Assembly (NCBI GenBank): GCA_017940005.1
Contig: JAGAZO010000020.1
Span: forward strand, 124,001 to 188,000
Direction of reading: 5' to 3'
DNA length: 64,000 nt
DNA from: Treponema sp.
Lineage (GTDB): Bacteria > Spirochaetota > Spirochaetia > Treponematales > Treponemataceae
Made by a program: the position numbers and the translations under genes
Shown: piece by piece, positions 46,515-54,402 of the stretch
Numbering within the stretch: position 1 is the stretch's first letter
Layout of the letters: each line of letters starts with the position of its first letter
Notes under the pieces: generated by a model
Database searches by the model: none
Told to the model about the DNA's origin: nothing
The model's input: only the letters and a program-made list of their open reading frames with translations

Positions 46515-46622
46515 CCTCGCCGCGAGCAACGAGGTATGTCGTTCTCTAAAGATGTCGCAGGCGGATTTAATGCCCTTTTTACGACGCAAGCGTCGGGGTA
46601 GTAACCCCTCCGCACGAATAAA
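46515..46622 (+). repeat. Dispersed intergenic repeat, family C copy 2
   Basis: About 108 bp between divergent lepB and smpB. Stem 1 is CCTCG ... CGAGG, the conserved middle is TATGTCGTTCTCTAAA, and a nested structure follows: GGATTTAATGCCC pairs loosely with GGGGTAGTAACCCC around a perfect CGACGC-AA-GCGTCG hairpin. It ends CCGCACGAATAAA. It explains most of the 262-bp lepB-smpB gap. Confidence 0.75.
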
Positions 46623-46669
46623 TGAATTTTGACGCACCCCTCTGCACAAATAAAAAAAATGCTCGTAAC

Positions 46670-46698
46670 TTGTCAGCTTTTTGCCGATTTCATATAAT
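46670..46698 (+). promoter_or_regulatory. Sigma70-type promoter for smpB, probably near-leaderless
   Basis: TTGTCA (46670-46675), 17-bp spacer, TATAAT (46693-46698), then 9 bp to the ATG at 46708. An AGAGG lies in the gap but would be mostly upstream of the expected transcript start. Confidence 0.65.
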
Positions 46699-46707
46699 AG
46701 AGGCAGT

Positions 46708-47172
46708 ATGGCAGAAGGAAAGAAAGTCATCGCGGTTAATAAAAAAGCTCGCTTCAACTATTTTGTCGAGGATTCTATTGAGTGCGGCATTGCGCTCGAA
46801 GGCTCAGAAGTCAAATCGATAAAGGCGGGCAATCTTTCTTTCCCCGACTGCTTTGCAGAAATAGAAAACGGCGAAGTGTGGGTGCGTAATCTGCATATCA
46901 CTGAATATGCGTTTTCTTCATCATTTTCGCCTGCTCCTGACCGCAGGCGAAAGCTGCTCCTGCACAAAGAGCAGATAAAGCGTCTCCAGCGCAAAACGAG
47001 CGAAAAAGGCTATACGCTCGTGCCGCTCGATTTTTATCTAAAAAACGGTCGTGTAAAAGTAAACCTTGGCGTATGCAAAGGCAAAAAGCAGTACGACAAG
47101 CGCGACACTATCCGCGCGCGCGATTTACAGCGTGAAGCAAGCCGCGAATTCCGCAAGGAGCTTACCGGATGA
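46708..47172 (+). CDS. smpB: SsrA-binding protein SmpB
   Basis: 154 residues from the ATG at 46708. Family motifs: KKARFNYFVEDSIECGIALE, GSEVKSIKAGNLSFPDCFAE, LLLHKEQIKRLQRKTSEKGY, TLVPLDFYLKNGRVKVNLGV and the basic tail GKKQYDKRDTIRARDLQREA. It binds tmRNA for ribosome rescue; the tmRNA gene is not in this window. It overlaps the next gene by 4 bp. Confidence 0.96.
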   Translation: MAEGKKVIAVNKKARFNYFVEDSIECGIALEGSEVKSIKAGNLSFPDCFAEIENGEVWVRNLHITEYAFSSSFSPAPDRRRKLLLHKEQIKRLQRKTSEKGYTLVPLDFYLKNGRVKVNLGVCKGKKQYDKRDTIRARDLQREASREFRKELTG

Positions 47173-48017
47173 AACTTGCGCATCACGCATTTGCATCTGT
47201 TCTGTTTACCGCAGTCACGCTGGCAACTTTCGCACAGTCTGCCAAAAACGTGGATTTTTTTGGAGTCATCTCGTCAGACGCAGACGACAACATGATTCAA
47301 ATGACAGAAAACTTGTACTTTACGCAGCTCGGTGAAGTTGCCGGCATTTCTGTGATAGACAAGCGCAAAAGCGGGTTTGCCGCATCGTACAAATCGGCTG
47401 GCGTGCCTGATTTTTCGTTTGCATCATCTCCGTTTGCATTTTATGCAGTGATACAACGCGCAAGCGGCGACAAATGGGACTGCGTGCTACACGTAGCAGA
47501 CATTCGCACACACAATATCCACGCAACAACAAAGACATACGACTCGTACTACAAAATACTCATAGAGTCAAAATCGTCACTGCAAGCGATTTTCAGCAAT
47601 TTGTTTAAACCACAAGATGCTGCCAGTGAGCTGTCGAATACTGCCCCACGCACGCCTGCCGCTATGTCCACAGAGCAGCTTGCAGGCACATGGTCAGGCG
47701 AAGATTTCATCGATAAAATTGTCATTCTGCGCGGTGGACGCGGCTTTATCATCTATAAAAATGGCGCAACAATGAACATCACTGTAGCGGTAAACGGCAA
47801 TTCTGTCACAGTGACGCAAGCAGGAAAATCAAACGCATCGTTCTTTCCCAATTTGCCGCGACAAATTGCGCTTGAAGCGGCAACAACTGCGCAACCAATA
47901 ATATGGAATCTCTCCATGCAAAACAGCAGCACATTGAGCGGCACAAAGACGACGCTCGTGCAATCAGACGACGGGGCTGCACGAGGCAGCGTACCTGTTA
48001 CGTGGAACAAAATGTAG
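47169..48017 (+). CDS. Exported protein of unknown function after smpB
   Basis: 282 residues with a signal peptide (ASVLFTAVTLATFAQSA). Two parts are seen: residues 25-160 (NVDFFGVISSDADDNMIQMT, a possible adhesive or surface domain) and a beta-rich C-terminal part from about 180 (LAGTWSGEDFIDKIVILRGG), similar in style to lipocalin/DUF2147-like barrels. It overlaps smpB by 4 bp (ATGA) with AAGGAG upstream. I do not recognise the family. Confidence 0.6.
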   Translation: MKLAHHAFASVLFTAVTLATFAQSAKNVDFFGVISSDADDNMIQMTENLYFTQLGEVAGISVIDKRKSGFAASYKSAGVPDFSFASSPFAFYAVIQRASGDKWDCVLHVADIRTHNIHATTKTYDSYYKILIESKSSLQAIFSNLFKPQDAASELSNTAPRTPAAMSTEQLAGTWSGEDFIDKIVILRGGRGFIIYKNGATMNITVAVNGNSVTVTQAGKSNASFFPNLPRQIALEAATTAQPIIWNLSMQNSSTLSGTKTTLVQSDDGAARGSVPVTWNKM

Positions 48018-48148
48018 ACGGCCGCAACGTATCTTTCACTAAAAAAGTCATTTTTTCTCGCAAAACCGCGTAAAAACGTATTTTAAAGCAAACTATATTA
48101 TGCAAAAAAAAGAAAGCATTGACTTTTAGGAGGAAAGCGGATAATATT

Positions 48149-48515
48149 ATGGGTAGAGAATTTATTTTACTAAAAACATTTGATGCATCATGGGCTTGGG
48201 TTGGATGACACAGACTTGCGTAAACTGCAGCTATTCCTTTGCGAGAATCCAGATTATGGCGACATCATACAGGGTACAGGAGGAGTAAGAAAACTCCGCT
48301 GGTTTTTGCTGCACAAAGGCAAACGCGGCGGCATACGCATACTGTACCTCGACATTGTGTCTGCGGAAAAATTATATCTGCTGTATGCATATAAAAAAAG
48401 CGACAAGGCAGATATATCAGAGCAAGAACGAAGCGAATGGGCGCGTCTTGTGCGCACGCTCAAACAATGCGCTTCAAAAAAGCAGGAGGCGAAAAATGGC
48501 AAACACTGTATTTGA
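48149..48515 (+). pseudogene. RelE/HigB-type toxin with a frameshift
   Basis: The N-terminal part (MGREFILLKTFDASWAWVG, stop at 48208) and the next frame (GLDDTDLRKLQLFLCENPDY, GTGGVRKLRWFLLHKGKRGG, IRILYLDIVSAEKLYLLYAY) together make one RelE-family toxin of about 120 residues. One extra base in the G/T-rich stretch near 48190-48205 breaks it. AGGAGG lies upstream, though 15 bases from the ATG. The toxin would be a ribosome-dependent mRNA nuclease; as read it is inactive, unless the base is a sequencing error. Confidence 0.65.
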
Positions 48516-48672
48516 AAGCGTAAAAAAAAGTTTGGAAGAAGCAATCGCATACGAAAAAGGAGATGCAACAAAAGCGCGCAGCGTGCATGTCACATTTGAA
48601 GGCGGCAGCCAATCTACAAAACAGCCGTCTCGTTTACGCGGCGAGTCGCGTTGCATGTTTGCAACAGTGTAG
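48496..48672 (+). CDS. Truncated antitoxin partner
   Basis: 58 residues. MANTVFESVKKSLEEAIAYE, followed by KGDATKARSVHVTFEGG, is the N-terminal part of the HTH antitoxins that pair with this toxin type; those normally continue into an XRE/HTH DNA-binding domain of another 40-50 residues. Here the frame ends after a short unrelated tail (SRLRGESRCMFATV), 10 bp before repeat array B begins. GGAGG precedes the ATG, which overlaps the toxin end by 20 bp. It probably does not bind DNA. Confidence 0.6.
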   Translation: MANTVFESVKKSLEEAIAYEKGDATKARSVHVTFEGGSQSTKQPSRLRGESRCMFATV

Positions 48673-48682
48673 CGCTTTTACC

Positions 48683-49017
48683 AACGTTTAAAAACACCGC
48701 TAAAATGGCGCGGTGTTTTTAACTTCGAGTTTTCACGGAAAACTCGCACATTGATTGCGCGTCCTCATTGCATTGCGACCGCGCGGTTTTGAACAGTTTC
48801 GATTTTGAAAAATCGTTCACTGTTCAAAATTAAGGAACGTTTAAAAACGGCACTAAAATAGCGTGCCATTTTTAGCTTCGAGTTTTCACGGAAAACTCGC
48901 CCATTGATTGCGCGTTCTCATTGCATTGCGACCGCGCGGTTTTGAACAGTTCCGATTTTGAAAAATCGTTCACTGTTCAAAATTAAGGAACGTTTAAAAA
49001 CACCGCTAAAATGGCGC
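48683..49017 (+). repeat. Tandem repeat array B: two 153-bp units plus 29 bp, four hairpins each
   Basis: Units at 48683-48835 and 48836-48988 plus a partial third copy. Each unit has H1 (AAAAACACCG-CTAAAATGGCG-CGGTGTTTTT; in unit 2 AAAAACGGCA-CTAAAATAGCG-TGCCATTTTT), H2 (GAGTTTTC-ACG-GAAAACTC), H3 (GCGCG ... CGCGC around TTCTCATTGCATTGCGAC) and H4 (TTTTGAACAGT, inner CGATTT-TGAA-AAATCG, ACTGTTCAAAA). H1 with its T tract could act as a terminator after the antitoxin remnant. The array fills the 364-bp gap between convergent genes; no reading frame stands out. Confidence 0.9.
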
Positions 49018-49036
49018 AAGCATGGCACGGTGCGTC

Positions 49037-49597
49037 TCACACTTTTACGCAGCCCTGCCGCACAATGCGCATACCGTCCACAACGCTCACAATCGTCGAG
49101 GGAAGCGCAGCAAGCCTGTTGCCGTCGTCGACAATTAAATCGACTGCATGCGCAAATGTATCAATAATTTCTTGAATGCGCTGCATGACAGGCTTACCGC
49201 TCACATTTACGCTCGTCGAGTATACAGGCGCGCCACACTTCTCTACAATCGCACGCAGCCATGCATCACCTGGACAGCGGTACGCAGTTGTGCCGCCGCG
49301 CTTGTCGTTTACAATGAGCGTGAGCGCGCCAGGCCACGCGTCAAGCAGCGCGCGCGGGATGGTGTCGTCAGTGTGGGCAAAAATGTCGTGTGGGTGCGAG
49401 ATGAGTTGAATGAACGGCTTCTCCGCTTCTCGCCCCTTTATCGTGCGAATTTTTTTATCTGTGCAAAACTGCGCAGTCTCTTCAACTATTCCTGAAAATC
49501 CGTAGACAGTGTCTGTAGGCAAGATGACTATTTTGCCGTGCAAAAGCAGCGTCGCGCATGTTTCAAGCGCGCTGCTGTCAGATTTTTTCAGTATCAT
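49037..49597 (-). CDS. tsaC: L-threonylcarbamoyladenylate synthase (TsaC/YrdC/Sua5 family)
   Basis: 186 residues. KIVILPTDTVYGFSGIVE at 28-45, KIRTIKGREAEKPFIQLIS, then PGALTLIVNDKRGGTTAYRC and a final SVNVSGKPVM, the YrdC-domain signature. It makes threonylcarbamoyl-AMP for t6A37 tRNA modification. The start overlaps the upstream FtsB-like gene by 4 bp (ATGA). Confidence 0.9.
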   Translation of the reverse strand: MILKKSDSSALETCATLLLHGKIVILPTDTVYGFSGIVEETAQFCTDKKIRTIKGREAEKPFIQLISHPHDIFAHTDDTIPRALLDAWPGALTLIVNDKRGGTTAYRCPGDAWLRAIVEKCGAPVYSTSVNVSGKPVMQRIQEIIDTFAHAVDLIVDDGNRLAALPSTIVSVVDGMRIVRQGCVKV

Positions 49598-50091
49598 AGC
49601 TGTATTGTCGCATAGTTTTTTTCAACTGATTTTTTGCCACACGCTTTTATTTTGCGCGCCATTGTACTGCTGTTGAGCTTTGCAAGCGAAAGTAAAACAA
49701 ACGTAAGTACAAAAAAAGCAAGTCCACACATTTTGCAGGCAGATTCACTCATAAAAGAAATCGGCTTTCGCTTTAGAATTGTGCCAGTATCGTACAGCGT
49801 CACTTCATGGGGGCGAAGTCCCGTAATTTTGACAAGTTTCTCACCATCGCTCACGTAGTCGAGTTTTCGCGCATATGCTGCTATTACATCTTTATCTTTT
49901 TCAAGAGCTGTACGCTCAAGGTAAAGCTCGCTGTTTATCTTTTGAATCGCTGCTGTTTGTCTGCTTATTTCACGCTTTTGTGCCTGCAACTCGCGGTACA
50001 CAACTATTCCATCACGACCAACACAAAGTGAAAGAAGCACATACACAAATGTACCAACAAATACCGCGATAAGACTTTTTATTTCTGTCAT
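49594..50091 (-). CDS. FtsB/DivIC-like septum formation initiator
   Basis: 165 residues: one N-terminal helix (SLIAVFVGTFVYVLLSLCVG), a coiled coil (ELQAQKREISRQTAAIQKIN, SELYLERTALEKDKDVIAA), the FtsB-type motif YARKLDYVSDGEKLVKITGL, and a second membrane helix near the C-terminus, which is not usual for FtsB. A septum role is inferred from the coiled coil and motif. Confidence 0.6.
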   Translation of the reverse strand: MTEIKSLIAVFVGTFVYVLLSLCVGRDGIVVYRELQAQKREISRQTAAIQKINSELYLERTALEKDKDVIAAYARKLDYVSDGEKLVKITGLRPHEVTLYDTGTILKRKPISFMSESACKMCGLAFFVLTFVLLSLAKLNSSTMARKIKACGKKSVEKNYATIQL

Positions 50092-50140
50092 GATTTTTTT
50101 ATCGGTAAAAAAAGCTATTCTCTGAAATGAAAAAATGTGG

Positions 50141-50146
50141 TATACT
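50141..50146 (+). promoter_or_regulatory. Candidate -10 for the Maf operon
   Basis: TATACT with a weak -35 (TTCTCT at 17 bp). A GCCGATAA, identical to the sigma28 -10 consensus, lies further down at 50205-50212 but without a TAAA at the right distance. Which element is used is open. Confidence 0.3.
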
Positions 50147-50261
50147 ATATGCGTTTATTGGGCAACAATATCATGCCAAAACACTATTTTTTTGTGAATT
50201 ATTTGCCGATAAATAATCTGATAGAGTATTTTATCTTCTTGATTATATAGAGGGGAACGGT

Positions 50262-52067
50262 ATGAGCGATGCAACAGACAACACAAGAGAACTCGACAGT
50301 TACGGTGTATGGATAAAACATCCACCGACATCTGCACATAATGAAAATGACTTCGCAACAGACGGCATCAATTTTGATGCTGATTTGCCAGATTTTTCAG
50401 ATATAGAAGCTATTTCTTTTGACAACAAGCAAGAAAAATCATCAACGCTCACAACTGAAGAATTGTCAAATGTAAGCGATGCAATCAATGCTGAAAAAAA
50501 TATACCGCAGTCAGACGAAATATCATTTGATGATTTTTCAACATCGCCTGTACAATCCAATGCAGATTCAGAATCAGTAGATATTAATTCATTTGACATT
50601 GACTTCGACAACATAGCTCCTCCCGATTCAATTCCAGATATGACTCCGCTCGATATTGATTTGTCATTCGACTCATCTGCCGTGCCACCGCACGCAGAAA
50701 ATGCAGCGCCAGAACAATTGGGAGTAGATTCATTCACTGCAGATACCTTTGAGCTACCCGCATTTGATTCAGATATTTCAGAACCTACAAACACTGCGCA
50801 ATCGAGCGGCGAAAAAGCTGTGTCTGTTACCGCCGACAATTTTGACGACATGTTCGACTCCATTCAAGATGAAAGCGCAGCATCAGAGGAGATTCCGTCC
50901 GTCATCGACAAAAACACCGATTTGCCCGACACAGAAGACATTGATGTTTCTGCTTTTGGAATTGATGTAAATGCAGAGGAAATGCCTATTACAAACATTG
51001 CAGAACGTCCGAAACGCACGTTGGTAGACTACGATTTGTCCGTTTCAAAAGAAGATGGGGCTGTTCCTGTAGCTTCCGACATAAGCAATATTGTACCGGA
51101 CAGCTTCGATGAAGAAGCTCAATCGCTGACTGATAGCATTGCTGCGCCTGCGACGCAAAACAACGAGCTGCTTGAAAAAATAGTGGCAGATTTATCAGGC
51201 TTAAAAGAAGAGATTGCCGATTTGAAAAATGAATTTGCAGAACTCAAAACGCGCGGCGCAGCACCTGCAGTTTCTGACGCTTCTGCAAAGGGCGGATTTT
51301 TTAGCGATATGGACGAAGACGAGACGATTTCGCTTTCCGGCGACGAACTCGACAACATCATGAACACCGCCAATTTTTCAAACAATGACAAAGCAGAAAC
51401 AGACGAACGGGAAAGCGCAGCGGATCTTGACATTGTGCCAGAAGTTGTTCCCGAGTCACGCATGGCAAGTCCTGACGACGACATTTTTGGCGACATTGCA
51501 GTTCCTGAAACACCAGCAGTCGATGAAAGCGTATCAAATCTTACAATAGATTTCGACGAAAATCTCACCGAACCCGACATCGACAACTTCTCATCTAACG
51601 AGGAAGACGAGATTCCTGAAGAACTTCCCGAAGAGATTGCAATTCCGAAAGTGGATGACATTCTTGTGGAATCAGCACAAACAGATTTTATCGATTCTAT
51701 ACCTGCTGACAACACTATACCCACAGTCACAGAAATTGTACCTGAAGTTGTCGATGATGAAATCGCTCTTGCAGCAGATTCCGTTGACATCGATGACTTT
51801 TTCAAAGTAGAGCCATCTGTTGCCGAGTCTCTCACAAAAGATAATATAGATTATCTCAACAGCGACACAGAAGCAAAACGGCAGCTTGACACAGAGGCAG
51901 CACCAAAAGACGGATTATCGCCATCATTGAAAGAAGAGATTAAGTCTGTGTTGCTGTACATGGACCATCTTCTTGAAAGTCTGCCTGAAGAAAAAATAGT
52001 TGAATTTGCAAGAAGCGAACAATTCGCCGCATATAAAAAGCTTTTTGCAGAACTCGGACTTTCATGA
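50262..52067 (+). CDS. Large acidic protein, first gene of the Maf operon
   Basis: 601 residues, very rich in Asp, Glu, Ser and Pro, with repeated SFD/DID/DNI-type clusters and few basic residues, so mostly disordered. A coiled coil lies near 295-330 (ELLEKIVADLSGLKEEIADL), and a compact C-terminal helical end (SLKEEIKSVLLYMDHLLESL, then EEKIVEFARSEQFAAYKKLF) is likely the conserved part. There is no signal peptide. GAGGGG precedes the ATG. No family is recognised; a scaffold role in motility is suggested only by its neighbours. Confidence 0.6.
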   Translation: MSDATDNTRELDSYGVWIKHPPTSAHNENDFATDGINFDADLPDFSDIEAISFDNKQEKSSTLTTEELSNVSDAINAEKNIPQSDEISFDDFSTSPVQSNADSESVDINSFDIDFDNIAPPDSIPDMTPLDIDLSFDSSAVPPHAENAAPEQLGVDSFTADTFELPAFDSDISEPTNTAQSSGEKAVSVTADNFDDMFDSIQDESAASEEIPSVIDKNTDLPDTEDIDVSAFGIDVNAEEMPITNIAERPKRTLVDYDLSVSKEDGAVPVASDISNIVPDSFDEEAQSLTDSIAAPATQNNELLEKIVADLSGLKEEIADLKNEFAELKTRGAAPAVSDASAKGGFFSDMDEDETISLSGDELDNIMNTANFSNNDKAETDERESAADLDIVPEVVPESRMASPDDDIFGDIAVPETPAVDESVSNLTIDFDENLTEPDIDNFSSNEEDEIPEELPEEIAIPKVDDILVESAQTDFIDSIPADNTIPTVTEIVPEVVDDEIALAADSVDIDDFFKVEPSVAESLTKDNIDYLNSDTEAKRQLDTEAAPKDGLSPSLKEEIKSVLLYMDHLLESLPEEKIVEFARSEQFAAYKKLFAELGLS

Positions 52068-52068
52068 T

Positions 52069-52929
52069 ATGGGGCTTTTGAATCGTGCAACGGCAGGTCA
52101 GGAAAAATCTGATGGTCTGCTTCTAAAAACTAACGCATTTTCAAATGGGCAGGTGTACAATTCATTTTTTGAATTCTGCAAAAAGTACAAATTCGCTCAT
52201 TGCGCGATTCTTAAATATATTGAAAATAATTTTATCATTTCGCACTGTATAGGCATCGATGCAAAATCAATTGCAGCTTCTGTTTCATCACGTGATTTTT
52301 GGGAAGGCACAATCGGCACTGATGTAATTGAAATAAGTTTTGGAAAAATAGAAAACTCGCTTGCCCCTTTTTATCAATTTTTTTCAAACCCGATGAAAGA
52401 AAAAATCTGTGGCATACATTTTATCCGCATTTCTCGCGATGCCATATTCATGAAAGTTGATACAGCGCAATATGAAGATTTTTTTTCGTCTGCAGAAACG
52501 CTAAAAAATGAACTCAAGCAGTTCGTCACTTCTGAAACTGTCCCTGTTTTTCCAAATAAGCAATACAGTTTTTCAAATAATGAAGCGCAGTTACTTTTGC
52601 TTTCAATGAAAATTGCAATCGATGATGCGCTTGAACTGCATGAAAAAAATTCTGCACTATCTGTATGCGCATTCAATGCGCTGTACGATGAGCTGTATGG
52701 TATGACGGAAAAGTCGCTTCAAGCGCCAAATGCAGCCGTAAAAAAAGCAAGCGGGGAAATAAAATTAATAATCTATTCTCACGACATTTTTGACGAGCAA
52801 CTTTTCCGCAGTCATATTGCACGACACTTTGCAAGCATTCTCGGCCCTGCTGCAAAATCACTTGTTATTCTCAAAATAGGTACAGCCCATTCTACAAATG
52901 AAATTATACAATTCATTGACGAAGGGTAA
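52069..52929 (+). CDS. Unknown protein of the Maf operon
   Basis: 286 residues from the ATG at 52069, one base after the previous stop; a longer frame from 52000 overlaps the preceding gene and is rejected. The protein is mixed alpha/beta, with no signal or membrane helix (VYNSFFEFCKKYKFAHCAIL, IIYSHDIFDEQLFRSHIARH). The GAF-like flavour of its first half is only a guess. It ends 3 bp before the first Maf gene. Confidence 0.55.
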   Translation: MGLLNRATAGQEKSDGLLLKTNAFSNGQVYNSFFEFCKKYKFAHCAILKYIENNFIISHCIGIDAKSIAASVSSRDFWEGTIGTDVIEISFGKIENSLAPFYQFFSNPMKEKICGIHFIRISRDAIFMKVDTAQYEDFFSSAETLKNELKQFVTSETVPVFPNKQYSFSNNEAQLLLLSMKIAIDDALELHEKNSALSVCAFNALYDELYGMTEKSLQAPNAAVKKASGEIKLIIYSHDIFDEQLFRSHIARHFASILGPAAKSLVILKIGTAHSTNEIIQFIDEG

Positions 52930-52932
52930 GTT

Positions 52933-54402
52933 TTGAACGTCGCTTTTTCCCGTGCTAAAAATGGACAAGAAACATGCTCGGTGAACGGCGTGCTGCTCCA
53001 TTCAACATACAATCCCGAACAAGAAGCAAAACGATTCGTTACATCGCTTGCTTTCTCTTTTGCGCCGCACGCTGTTGTTGTAACAGAGCCTGCGCTTTCC
53101 TATTGCGCACAGTTTTTGCGGCAGCGGTTCCCGCATGCGCTCATCTGCGCAGTTCGCTACGACAAAGCGTTCGCTACTACAGACAAATTGTGGGACATCG
53201 TATTTGATGCGAACAGCAATCTGTCAAACGAGCTTTTCAACGCGCTCGGAGAAGAAGGCGTTTGCAGCGCGCTGTTCGCTTCATGGAAAGCTTCTGAACG
53301 CGCATATGCGCTGCAGCACGAAAACGCATGGCACGAAATAAAAAACGCGCTCATAAAAAGCCGCAATGTTCTTTTTACGCGAAGCTATTTTTCAAGCCGT
53401 TGGATTTTAAATGCCGTCTTGTTCTGCACGCGCGTCCAGCATGTAGCACTCATCGAAAGAGGAAACTGTCCTGTTGTAGTCGCTGCCTCTGGTCCGAGCC
53501 TTGCAAGCGCACTGCCCTATCTTAAAAAATTTCGCGCTTCTTTTTTTCTTGTCGCGGCATCTTCCGCGCTCTCTGTTCTCGCCGCGTGCAACATTGTGCC
53601 CGACATATGCATCTCCACAGACGGAGGATTTTACGCGCTCGCGCACATGCTGCAGTTCAATACGCTTTTAAAAAAAGCGCCGATTGCGCTTGCAAGCGAA
53701 GCAGCATGTGTGCGTTCTCTCTTTGCCACGAGCAGCTTTATCCCGCTTTCATACGGCGACGGCATAAGTTCTGCGCTCTTGGAGCGCTGCGCCATTCCTG
53801 CAATGCATGCAGAGCGCAACGGTACAATAAGCGGCACTGCAATGCAATTTGCACAAAACATCACAGACGCACCGGTGTTTTTGTGCGGGCTTGACATGGC
53901 TCCTGCAACAGCATTTCAGCACGCGCAGCCGAACATGCTTGAACAAAGCGCGTCGTCATACGACAGGCGCACAGCGACAAAAGAAACGCGCATAAGCGCA
54001 GCGCGTTTTTCATCACAGTCGCTGGAACTGTATCGGGCATGGTTTCAATCGCTGCCAGATGAGCGCGTAAAAAATGTATTCAGGCTGTCGCATCATTTTC
54101 ATTACGCGCATGAACTCGGCGCACTGCACGACGTTGATTTTTCATTTTTTGAAAAAATATTGCATCAGTCGCCTGACATGCCGAGATTGACAATACAGCA
54201 TATCCCTGCGGCAAAACAGCGCATGAGCGCGGTAAAATCGTTTGTAAAAGAACACGCACACAGCGACGCATGGCTTCATGAAATCTTTCCTGCCGAATAC
54301 ATAGCGTGGCAACATGCACAAAACGAAAAAGAGCGCAGATGGGAGCAGCTTCAGCAAAAGAATGAGACGCTCATCGCAAAGATAGCGAGGCTTTTGAGAT
54401 GA
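52933..54402 (+). CDS. Maf (DUF115) motility-associated glycosyltransferase, first copy
   Basis: 489 residues from a TTG with AAGGG upstream. The Maf N-terminal part has NGVLLHSTYNPEQEAKRF; the DUF115 core has CPVVVAASGPSLASALPYLK, IVPDICISTDGGFYA and APVFLCGLDMAPATAF. Maf proteins add nonulosonic or other acidic sugars to flagellin Ser/Thr. Treponemal flagellins are glycosylated, so FlaB is the likely target (inference). It overlaps the second copy by 4 bp. Confidence 0.8.
   Translation: MNVAFSRAKNGQETCSVNGVLLHSTYNPEQEAKRFVTSLAFSFAPHAVVVTEPALSYCAQFLRQRFPHALICAVRYDKAFATTDKLWDIVFDANSNLSNELFNALGEEGVCSALFASWKASERAYALQHENAWHEIKNALIKSRNVLFTRSYFSSRWILNAVLFCTRVQHVALIERGNCPVVVAASGPSLASALPYLKKFRASFFLVAASSALSVLAACNIVPDICISTDGGFYALAHMLQFNTLLKKAPIALASEAACVRSLFATSSFIPLSYGDGISSALLERCAIPAMHAERNGTISGTAMQFAQNITDAPVFLCGLDMAPATAFQHAQPNMLEQSASSYDRRTATKETRISAARFSSQSLELYRAWFQSLPDERVKNVFRLSHHFHYAHELGALHDVDFSFFEKILHQSPDMPRLTIQHIPAAKQRMSAVKSFVKEHAHSDAWLHEIFPAEYIAWQHAQNEKERRWEQLQQKNETLIAKIARLLR

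Noticed and set aside
46446-46757. N-terminal extension of the lepB frame
   Set aside because: It translates repeat C2 and lacks a start signal; the ATG at 46445 gives a normal membrane anchor.
48118-48147. TTGACT-N17-TAATAT as promoter of the toxin gene
   Set aside because: The -10 would abut the ATG, so transcription would start inside the gene; the ribosome site there argues against it.
35943-49017. Arrays A and B as integron attC sites (integrons are known in T. denticola)
   Set aside because: The GTTRRRY/RYYYAAC core sites are not visible, the units are about 150 bp, and no gene cassettes lie between them.
50205-50212. GCCGATAA as a full sigma28 promoter
   Set aside because: No TAAA at the right distance; noted only as a half-site.
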